Assembly (NCBI GenBank): GCA_945869365.1
Contig: CAMBOW010000021.1
Coordinates: forward strand, 1-23,376
Origin: Flavobacterium psychrophilum
GTDB taxonomy: Bacteria; Bacteroidota; Bacteroidia; Flavobacteriales; Flavobacteriaceae
Direction of reading: 5' to 3'
DNA length: 23,376 nucleotides
Program-made: the position numbers and the translations under genes
Part shown: in pieces, positions 1 through 9,100 of the stretch
Layout: the number at the start of each line of letters is the position of its first letter
Position numbering within the stretch: position 1 is the first letter of the stretch
The notes under the pieces: model-generated
What the model saw: the letters and a program-made list of their open reading frames with translations, nothing else
What the model was told of the DNA's origin: nothing
The model's database searches: none

Positions 1-142
1 TATTTATATGTAAAAGACCAGGCGGTAAATCAGCTAATTCCCGCACACGCAATTCAAACGTTTGTATATACAGTAAATTAGTTAGTTCTGAAAGGCAACG
101 GACTTGCTGTTTTGCCAAAAAGAAATGGTTAATTACTTCCAT
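1..142 (-). CDS. Possible partial hypothetical protein (N-terminal end)
   Basis: Reading the minus strand from an ATG at 142, a frame stays open for 47 codons to the window edge. The predicted N-terminus (MEVINHFFLAKQQV...) looks helical and soluble, with no signal peptide. A purine-rich GGTAGGAG stretch lies about 14 nt upstream of the ATG, on the minus strand. I do not recognise the family. An open frame this short can occur by chance, and two plus-strand frames are also open over part of this stretch, so the call is weak. If real, it is divergent from maeB and shares the intergenic region 143-192. Confidence 0.35.
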   Translation of the reverse strand, partial: MEVINHFFLAKQQVRCLSELTNLLYIQTFELRVRELADLPPGLLHIN

Positions 143-158
143 TTTTCAATGATACTCC

Positions 159-166
159 TACCTTTG
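159..166 (+). promoter_or_regulatory. Bacteroidota-type -7 box upstream of maeB
   Basis: TACCTTTG matches the Bacteroidota sigma-A -7 consensus TAnnTTTG. It ends 27 nt before the maeB ATG, so transcription would start near 171. I see no convincing -33 TTTG at the expected spacing. Confidence 0.55.
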
Positions 167-192
167 TCAGTTGGAATGAAATCCAGAATCCC

Positions 193-2484
193 ATGAGTAC
201 AAGTAAACGAAGAGAAGCCCTTTTATACCACGCCAAACCCACTCCAGGTAAAATTCAAGTGGTTCCAACCAAAAAATATGCAACCCAACGCGATTTGTCG
301 TTGGCCTATTCTCCTGGCGTTGCCGAGCCCTGTTTGGAAATTGCCAAAGACATCAAAAACGTATACAAATACACCGCCAAAGGAAACCTAGTGGCTGTAA
401 TTACCAACGGAACAGCAGTGTTGGGCTTGGGTGATATTGGCCCAGAAGCGTCAAAGCCGGTAATGGAAGGAAAGGCCTTGTTGTTTAAAATATTTGCCGA
501 CATTGATGTGTTTGACATCGAGATAGATACCAAAGACATCGATGCCTTTATCGCTACGGTAAAAAACATTTCCCCCACCTTTGGCGGAATTAATTTAGAA
601 GACATCAAAGCTCCTGAGTCTTTTGAAATTGAGCAACGTTTGGTTGCCGAACTGGATATTCCGGTAATGCACGACGACCAACACGGCACGGCCATTATCT
701 CGTCAGCGGCCTTGTTGAATGCGTTAGAATTAGCCGAAAAGAAAATAGAAGAAGTAAAAATTGTGGTGTCAGGAGCAGGATCTGCGGCCCTGGCCTGTGC
801 CAATTTATATGTGTTGCTGGGAGTCAATCCAGCGCACATCATCATGTTTGACAAAGACGGTTTGTTATCCAACGATCGAACCGATTTGTCCGATTTACAA
901 CGCCGGTATTCCAAAGACATCAAAGGAGTTTCTTTGGGAGCTGCTTTGAAAGACGCAGATGTGTTCTTGGGTTTGTCGGCAGGAAATATTTTATCGCCCG
1001 AGATGTTATTGGGCATGGCCAAAGACCCCATTGTATTTGCAATGGCCAATCCCGTTCCCGAAATAGACTACGATTTGGCGATTGCCACCCGAAAAGATAT
1101 CATTATGGCTACAGGCCGTTCCGATCATCCGAATCAGGTGAATAATGTGTTGGGATTCCCCTATATTTTTAGAGGGGCACTCGATGTGCGAGCCACCAAA
1201 ATAAATGAAGCCATGAAAATGGCTGCCGTAAAAGCCTTGGCTGCCTTGGCCAAAGAATCGGTACCCGAACAAGTAAATATTGCCTACGGCGAAACCAAAT
1301 TGGTTTTTGGCCGCGATTATATCATTCCAAAACCTTTTGATCCTCGATTGATTGCCATGGTTGCCCCAGCGGTTGCCAAAGCGGCCATGGATTCTGGGGT
1401 AGCGACCAATCCCATTTACGATTGGGACAAGTATGTAGAAGAATTATTGGAGCGCTTGGGCTCAGACAACAAAATGGTGCGCTTGCTCACCAACCGCGCG
1501 AAGACTGATCCAAAACGGTTGGTTTTTGCCGAAGCTGATCAATTGTCCGTGTTAAAAGCAGCGCAGATTGTGTATGAAGAAGGCATAGCCCATCCCATTT
1601 TATTGGGTAATCGAGAGCACATCATGGAGCTCAAAGCCGAGTTGGGATTTGATGCCGATGTGCCTATTTACGACCCCAAAACCAAAGAAGAAGACGCGCG
1701 ACGTTTGCGCTACGCCGAGCTGTTTTGGAAATCCAGACAACGCCGGGGAATTTCGTTGTTGGACGCCCAAAAATGGATGCGTGAACGCAATTATTTTGCC
1801 GCCATGATGATCAACGAAGGCGAAGCAGATGCATTGGTAACCGGTTATTCGCGCAGCTATCCGGTAGTGGTAAAACCCATGATGCAACTCATCGGAAAGG
1901 CCCCTGGAATTTCCTTGATTGCCACCACCAACATGATGATGACCAATCGCGGTCCGATGTTTTTGTCAGATACGGCCATCAACCCCAATCCTTCGGCTGA
2001 TGACTTGGCCAAAATTGCCTTGATGACCGCCAAAACGGTTCGCATGTTTGGAATGGAACCCGTGATTGCGATGGTTTCGTTCTCTAACTTTGGGTCCTCG
2101 GCCGACAGCAGTGCCTCCAAGGTGCGCGAAGCAGTTGCCTACTTGCATCAAGAACATCCCGATTTAATAGTGGATGGCGAAATTCAAGCCGATTTTGCGT
2201 TGAATGCAGAAATGCTCAAAGAAAAATTCCCGTTCTCTAAATTGGCCGACAAAAAAGTAAATACATTAGTGTTTCCCAACCTAGAATCAGCAAACATCAC
2301 CTATAAATTACTCAAAGAATTGTACAAAGTTGATTCTATTGGCCCAATTATGTTGGGAATGGCCAAGCCGGTGCACATTTTCCAGCTGGGCGCCAGCGTA
2401 GAAGAGATGGTAAATATGGCTGCCGTAGCGGTAGTGGATGCACAAGAAAAAACCAAACGACTTCGCGAATTAAACGCAATTTAA
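193..2484 (+). CDS. maeB: NADP-dependent malic enzyme with phosphotransacetylase-like C-terminal domain
   Basis: Cytosolic enzyme that oxidatively decarboxylates malate to pyruvate and yields NADPH. It has 763 aa, the normal size for the large bacterial MaeB type. The malic enzyme N-terminal domain covers about residues 15-160, with catalytic Tyr39 in AYSPGVAEPC, Lys94 in MEGKAL, and metal ligands Glu136-Asp137 and Asp161-Asp162 in HDDQHGTA. The nucleotide-binding domain follows (about 165-410), with the GAGSAA loop at 194-199. Residues about 430-755 form a phosphotransacetylase-like domain (for example the run from MMINEGEADALVTG). In this family that domain is usually a regulatory, acetyl-CoA-responsive module rather than an active acyltransferase. 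The ATG at 193 gives the standard N-terminus. The gene appears to be monocistronic: it has its own promoter box, and ruvA has another. Confidence 0.96.
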   Translation: MSTSKRREALLYHAKPTPGKIQVVPTKKYATQRDLSLAYSPGVAEPCLEIAKDIKNVYKYTAKGNLVAVITNGTAVLGLGDIGPEASKPVMEGKALLFKIFADIDVFDIEIDTKDIDAFIATVKNISPTFGGINLEDIKAPESFEIEQRLVAELDIPVMHDDQHGTAIISSAALLNALELAEKKIEEVKIVVSGAGSAALACANLYVLLGVNPAHIIMFDKDGLLSNDRTDLSDLQRRYSKDIKGVSLGAALKDADVFLGLSAGNILSPEMLLGMAKDPIVFAMANPVPEIDYDLAIATRKDIIMATGRSDHPNQVNNVLGFPYIFRGALDVRATKINEAMKMAAVKALAALAKESVPEQVNIAYGETKLVFGRDYIIPKPFDPRLIAMVAPAVAKAAMDSGVATNPIYDWDKYVEELLERLGSDNKMVRLLTNRAKTDPKRLVFAEADQLSVLKAAQIVYEEGIAHPILLGNREHIMELKAELGFDADVPIYDPKTKEEDARRLRYAELFWKSRQRRGISLLDAQKWMRERNYFAAMMINEGEADALVTGYSRSYPVVVKPMMQLIGKAPGISLIATTNMMMTNRGPMFLSDTAINPNPSADDLAKIALMTAKTVRMFGMEPVIAMVSFSNFGSSADSSASKVREAVAYLHQEHPDLIVDGEIQADFALNAEMLKEKFPFSKLADKKVNTLVFPNLESANITYKLLKELYKVDSIGPIMLGMAKPVHIFQLGASVEEMVNMAAVAVVDAQEKTKRLRELNAI

Positions 2485-2522
2485 AACCCCAATACCACAA
2501 GGCTTTAACCTGATTTTTTTGT

Positions 2523-2530
2523 TATATTTG
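2523..2530 (+). promoter_or_regulatory. -7 box upstream of ruvA-sprA
   Basis: TATATTTG matches TAnnTTTG exactly and ends 18 nt before the ruvA ATG. A T-run (2513-2521) lies just in front. A TTTA at 2504-2507 could be a weak -33 element, with a spacing of 15. This is the only promoter candidate close upstream of sprA, because sprA follows ruvA by 3 nt. Confidence 0.6.
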
Positions 2531-2547
2531 GGACGATTACAATAGAT

Positions 2548-3129
2548 ATGATAGCACACATACAAGGAAAATTAGTAGAAAAAACACCCACAGAAGTAGT
2601 TATCGATTGCGGCGGTGTTGGGTATCATATTCACATTTCCTTGCACACCTTTTCCTTGTTGCCCTCCACCGATTTTGTAAAATTATACACCTATCTTCAA
2701 ATTAAAGAAGATGCCCATTCCTTGTTTGGTTTTGTAGAAAAATCAGAGCGGGAGTTGTTCAAAATGCTCTTGTCGGTATCTGGAATTGGCGCCGGAATTG
2801 CACGAACCATGTTGTCGTCTTTAGAACCAAAACAAATTATTCAAGCCCTGGCTTTGGGTGATTTGGCAACTATTCAATCGATCAAAGGCATCGGCCTCAA
2901 AACGGCCCAGCGTGCCATCCTTGATTTAAAAGACAAAGTGGCCAAAATCTATCAAATTGACGATGTTTTTCTCGTTTCAAACAATACAAACAAAGACGAA
3001 GCGTTATCTGCTTTGGAAGTTTTAGGGTTTAATAGAAAATTGGCAGAAAAAGTAATGGATAAACTGGTCAAAGAATCGCCAGAGGCAACAGTTGAAGCCT
3101 TAATAAAACTAGCCCTTAAAAACTTGTAA
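2548..3129 (+). CDS. ruvA: Holliday junction branch migration protein RuvA
   Basis: DNA-binding subunit that holds the Holliday junction and loads the RuvB motor during recombinational repair. It has 193 aa, which is typical. The N-terminal OB-fold covers about residues 1-62 (MIAHIQGKLV... FGFVEKSE). Two helix-hairpin-helix motifs follow: SVSGIGAGIA at about 76-86 and SIKGIGLKTA at 111-120. The C-terminal RuvB-binding three-helix domain is about 147-193 (DEALSALEVLGF...). No ruvB or ruvC is adjacent, which is common in Bacteroidota. The stop codon is followed after 3 nt by the sprA start, so the two genes are probably cotranscribed. The functions are unrelated; the order seems to be a lineage habit. 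Confidence 0.96.
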   Translation: MIAHIQGKLVEKTPTEVVIDCGGVGYHIHISLHTFSLLPSTDFVKLYTYLQIKEDAHSLFGFVEKSERELFKMLLSVSGIGAGIARTMLSSLEPKQIIQALALGDLATIQSIKGIGLKTAQRAILDLKDKVAKIYQIDDVFLVSNNTNKDEALSALEVLGFNRKLAEKVMDKLVKESPEATVEALIKLALKNL

Positions 3130-3132
3130 TTT

Positions 3133-6100
3133 GTGAGAAAAAGCGGCCTATATATCTTTAGAAATCAACTTTTACAAGCCTTGGTGGTTTTTGTTTTTTT
3201 GTGCAGTTCTGCAGTTTATGCCCAAGTAACTGACGAAGAAGACGAACCCGAAGATTCAATAAAAACAGGTGTCAGCCTGGGTAAATTGGCAATCAAAAAT
3301 CCGCCCAGTGTGTTAGAAGCCTACACCTATGATCCCGTGACGGACCGTTACGTGTATACCAGTTCGGTAGAGGGATTTAATATCAGTTACCCCATTATTT
3401 TAACCCCCAAAGAATACGAACAACTGGTTTTACGCGAATCCATGCGCAACTATTTCAAAAAGAAAGGCGATGCGATGGACGGAAAAAAAGAGGGATCAGA
3501 AGAGGCCAAACGCGATTTATTGCCGCGTTACTATGTGAATTCCGGATTTTTCAGTTCTATTTTTGGGAGCAACACCATCGATGTGAAACCCAGCGGATCA
3601 GTAGAAATAGATTTGGGAATGCGCTACACCAAACTCGATAATCCCGCGATTTCTCCCCGCAACCGCACGGCAACTACCTTTGATTTTAACCAACGCATCA
3701 GCATGAGTTTGATGGGAAAAGTAGGGACACGTTTGCAAGTAACCGCCAACTACGACACCCAATCTACGTTTGCGTTTCAGAATTCAATCAAATTAGAATA
3801 CACGCCTACAGAAGACGATATTGTCCAAAAAATTGAAGTAGGAAATGTGAGTTTGCCACTCAACAGTTCGTTGATCCGCGGCGCACAAAGTTTATTTGGA
3901 GTGAAAGCCCTCTTGCAATTTGGAAAAACCAGTGTAACCGGAATTTTCTCCGAGCAAAAATCGCAAACCAAATCGGTAACGGCGCAAGGCGGCGGAACCA
4001 TCCAAGACTTTGAATTGTTTGCCTTAGATTACGATTCGGACCGACACTTTTTTCTTTCGCAGTACTTTAGAAACAAATACGACGGGGCCTTAAAAAACTA
4101 TCCGTTCATCGATAGCCGGATTCAAATTACACGGCTAGAAGTATGGGTTACCAATCGCCAAAACCGCATTACCACCACCAATAATAATTTGCGAAACATC
4201 ATTGCGCTGCAAGATTTAGGGGAAGCACAAATTCCTACTCTTCCCGATACAGAAGTGGTGATTACACCCAATACTGCGGGCTTCTTTTTGGCAGATCCCA
4301 ATTCGCCTGTAGACAACAAAAACAACAAATACGATCCGGGTTTAATTACAACAGGCGGCGGATATTTGAATTCCCAAATACGTGAAATTGCTACTGCAGG
4401 CCAAGGATTTACAGGTGTTGTTGGAATAGAAGCACAAGATTTTGCCAAACTAGAAAACGCACGAAAATTAAATACAAACGAATTTTCCTTTAACCAACAA
4501 TTGGGGTACATTTCGTTGCAACAAAAGTTGGCCAACGATGAGGTTTTGGCCGTGGCCTATCAATATACCATAGGCGACCAAGTATATCAAGTGGGGGAGT
4601 TTGGAAATGATGGAGTAGATGCTACCCAAGTTGGAACTACTGACGGCAATACCGGACAACCAACAATCACTAGTCAAACCTTGCTGTTGAAAATGTTGAA
4701 GAGCAATTTAACCAATGTAATTGCACCGGTTTGGAACTTGATGATGAAAAACATCTATCAAATTCCGGGTGCGTATCAGTTGCAGCAAGATGATTTTAAA
4801 TTCAACATTCTGTATGCCGATCCATCACCCTTAAATTACATTAAGCCGGTTGAAGGAACTGCTTTCCCTGCTAATCCGTTGCCTGAAAATAGATTGTCCG
4901 AAACGCCATTGTTGAAGGTGTTTAATCTCGATAAATTAAATTCTACCAATGACCCGCAAGTTGGGGGCGATGGTTTTTTTGATTTTATGCCGGGCCTCAC
5001 GGTTGATCCGCAAAATGGACGCATTATTTTCACAGCCGTAGAGCCTTTTGGAAAATTGATATTTAACAAATTGCGATTAAGCGATACCGAAAATTACGAA
5101 GGCAGTCAAACGTCATTGTTGGACTACAACGACAACCAACGCAAGTACGTGTTTAAAACCATGTACGATCAAACCCAGGCCACGGCCTTGCAAGAAAGTG
5201 CCAAAAATAAGTATTTGCTGAAAGGTAAATTCAAATCTACCGGTGGTGACGGCATCCCGATTGGGGCATTCAATGTACCAAAAGGATCGGTAGTGGTTAC
5301 CGCAGGCGGTCGAATTTTGGTAGAAGGTGTCGATTACAGCGTCAATTACCAAGCGGGCCGGGTACAAATTTTGGATCCTGCTTTGCAAGCGTCCAATACG
5401 CCAATTGAGGTTTCGGTAGAGAACAACTCGACTTTCGGGCAGCAAACCCGTCGTTTTATGGGGTTCAATGTAGAACATAAATTCTCTGAGAAATTTGTTG
5501 TGGGTGGAACGTTTTTAAAAATGACCGAAAAACCACTGACGTCAAAATCATCCTATGGGCAAGAATCGGTGAACAACACCATCTATGGCTTGAATTCTAA
5601 TTTTTCTACCGAGGTACCCTTTCTAACGCGCCTGGTCAATAAATTACCGAATATAGATACTGATGTACCCTCTAATTTCTCGTTTAGAGGAGAGGTTGCT
5701 TTTTTAAAGCCAGAAAAACCGCAAGGCGATCAATTTGGCGGAGAAGCCACCATTTATGTGGATGATTTTGAAGGGTCTCAATCCAATATTGATTTGCGTT
5801 CGCCCACGTCATGGACCTTAAGTTCTACGCCGGTTACTACCTTGAAAGAATTTGGAGAAAACACAGCAGGCTTGCCGTATGGCGAGAAGCGTGCCAAATT
5901 GAGTTGGTACAGCATTGACCCTATTTTTTATACCCAACGACCTTCGGGCATTTCGGTTGATGACATTTCCTTAAATAAAACCCGCCGTATTTTTAGCCAA
6001 GAATTATACCCCAATACTGATATCGCCGTTGGGCAAAGCCAGGTCATCAATACCTTTGACATGACCTACTACCCAAAAGAGCGCGGGCCGTATAACAACA

Positions 6101-9100
6101 ACCAGTTAGCTTCAGGCACCAATGAATTGCCCAATCCAAAAGATAATTTTGGGGGAATTACGCGTTCATTAAACTCCACCAATTTTGAACAAGGCAACGT
6201 AGAATATATTCAATTCTGGTTATTGGATCCATATGTCGGTAATGGATTAACTCCGCAAGAACAAGCTAATCCGGGCAAAATTTTTTTCAATTTGGGTTCG
6301 ATCTCGGAAGATATCTTGAAAGACGGCCGAAAACAATATGAAAATGGCTTACCCGAAGTAGGCTCAACCTTGGCTCCCTACACCACCCCCTGGGGGAAAG
6401 TGCCCGTTTCGCAATCTCTTTTGTATGCCTTTGATACCAATGAGGGCAACCGTCAGGTGCAGGATATTGGCCTTGATGGATTGCCAGACAGTGACGAAGC
6501 TTCAATTTACACCAATTTTGCTAGTTTGCCCGATCCGGCAGCTGACAACTATCAATTTTATTTAAACGCAACAGGGTCCTTAATAGAACGCTATAAAAAT
6601 TACAACGGAACCCAAGGGAATTCACCCGTAACAGTAACAGATGCAAATCGAGGAAACTCTACTCTGCCCGATGTAGAAGACATTAACCGCGACAATACCA
6701 TGGACGGTTTTAATGCCTACTACGAATACCACATTGATTTGCAACCCAACATGAACGTGGGCACTTCGCCCTATGTAACCAATGTAATGGAAACCGTGGC
6801 ACAAACTCCAGGAGCTACTGCCGGCGACACTACACCTGCCCGTTGGTTGCAGTTTAAAATTCCGGTTACCCAATTTGAAACCAAAGTAGGCCCGATCTCT
6901 GATTTTCGATCTATCCGTTTTATGCGAATTTACATGACCGACTTTGAGAACGACATCACAGTTCGTTTTGGTGCTTTAGATTTGGTGCGCGGCGAATGGC
7001 GTCGTTACTTGAAATCGTTGGATGCCGAAGACGACCAAACCAATGCCTTAGACGGAACTGATTTTGATATCGAGACGGTGAATATTCAGGAAAATTCGCA
7101 ACGTTCGCCTATTAAATATGTTTCTCCTCCGGGCGTAGTGCGTGAACAGTTGTACAATAACAACTCGATCATTAACCAAAACGAACAATCGCTGGCTTTG
7201 CGTGTGCGCGATCTGGAAACTACTGATTCTAGAGCGGTATTTAAAAACATTAGTGTAGACATGCGTCAGTTCAAGAAATTGAAAATGTTCATCCATGCCG
7301 AAGCCTTACTGACTGATTCGGCGCCTGTGACGAATAATGAAATGGTAGGATTCATCCGTTTTGGAAATGACTTTACCGAAAACTTTTACCAAATTGAAAT
7401 CCCACTAGAGGTTTCGGCGGCGGGAGCCAATACTCCCGAATTGGTTTGGCCAGAGGCCAACAACATTGATTTGCAGTTGGAATTATTAACCCAACTTAAA
7501 ATCTTATCGCGTCAGAATCCACCGGTATTGCCCAATGAAATTTTCTACCAAATGGAAAACCAATTGGATCCGGCACGTCCCGCCAAATTGAAACTTGGGG
7601 TGCGCGGAAATCCAAATTTTGGGTTGGTAAGAACCTTGATGGTGGGAATCAAAAACAACACGACTGGCGGTACAGATCCTTCGGGCGGCACTTTAATTCC
7701 GAGAGATGTGAGTGGCGAAGTCTGGTTTAACGAATTACGCTTGTCTGATATGGACAACCAAGGCGGGATGGCTGCGGTAGTAAATATTGACGGAAATATC
7801 GCCGATTTTGCCACAGTCTCAGCTACCGGAAAAATGAGCACCATTGGATTTGGAACCTTAGAACAAGGACCAAACGAACGCAGTCGCGATGACATGCAGC
7901 AATACAACATTGTAACCAATTTGAGTTTAGGAAAACTCTTGCCTAAAAAATGGAACATCACCTTGCCGTTTAATTATGCCATAGGCGAAGAAACCATTAC
8001 CCCCGAATACGATCCGTTTAGTCAAGACATCCGTTTGCAACAATTGCTTGACATTACAGCCGATGCCAACGAGCGCGCCAACATCAAAGACCGCGCCATT
8101 GATTACACCAAACGCCAAAGTATCAATTTTATAGGCGTGCGTAGAGAGCGTTCAGAAAAACAAAAAGTACGCATTTATGACCCAGAGAATTTAACCTTAG
8201 CCTATTCTTACAACGAGGTAAATCGACACAATTACGAAATTGAAAGTTATAAAGACCAGCAAGTACGCACCACGGCTGATTATTCGTTTACTATTCAGCC
8301 CAAACCACTTGAGCCATTTAAGAAAAGCAAGTTGTTCAAGAAAAGTGAGTATTGGAAACTCTTGCGCGATGTCAATTTTAATTATATGCCCTCCACAATT
8401 AACTTTAGCAGTACGATTTTGCGTCAATTTAACAAGCAACAATTCCGCCAGGTTGATGTAGAAGGCATACCATTAGATCCGTTGTATCGCCGTAATTTCT
8501 TGTTTAATTACCAGTACGGATTCAATTACAACATGACCAAATCGCTCAAGTTTAATTACAGTGCCACCTCTAGTAATATTGTGCGCAACTACTTGAACGA
8601 GTTTAATGAGCCCGATAACACGGTAACCATTTGGGACGATTACTGGGATGTGGGCGACCCCAATCAGCATTCGCAGCAATTTGTGATTAATTATGATTTG
8701 CCCATCAACAAAATTCCGGTTTTGAGTTTTGTGAAATCAACCTATTCGTATACCGGCGATTACAATTGGCAACGTGCCTCTTTGGCGCTTTCGCAATTTG
8801 TGGCCGAGGACGGAACCGCCTACAATTTAGGAAATACCATTCAGAATGCGGCTTCGCACAAATTGAACACCACCTTCAATATGGACTCCTTTTATAAATA
8901 CATTGGGTTGTCTAAAAACAAAGGAAAAGCACCGGTCAAAAATGCAGCAACCACCGCACCCAAGCCGGGACAAAAAGTAGCTAGTGCGGCACCACAAGTA
9001 GCCAACGAAGGCAGCGTGTTTATGAATGGATTAATCGGGATTTTAACATCGGTGCGCAACATTCAAGCGAATTATACCGAAAACAGAGGAACCGTTTTGC

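Noticed and set aside
306..1049. 247-codon open frame on the minus strand inside maeB
   Set aside because: It runs antisense to the catalytic core of maeB, its product has a low-complexity Ser/Lys/Ala composition and no recognisable domain. It is a codon-bias shadow.
2485..2522. Possible terminator after maeB (T-run at 2513-2521)
   Set aside because: Only a 3 bp AGG/CCT stem precedes the T-run, too weak to call.
4122..4535. 137-codon minus-strand frame inside sprA, with similar ones at 5113-5478 and 7545-7961
   Set aside because: All lie antisense to continuous sprA coding sequence, have no promoter box and no family resemblance.
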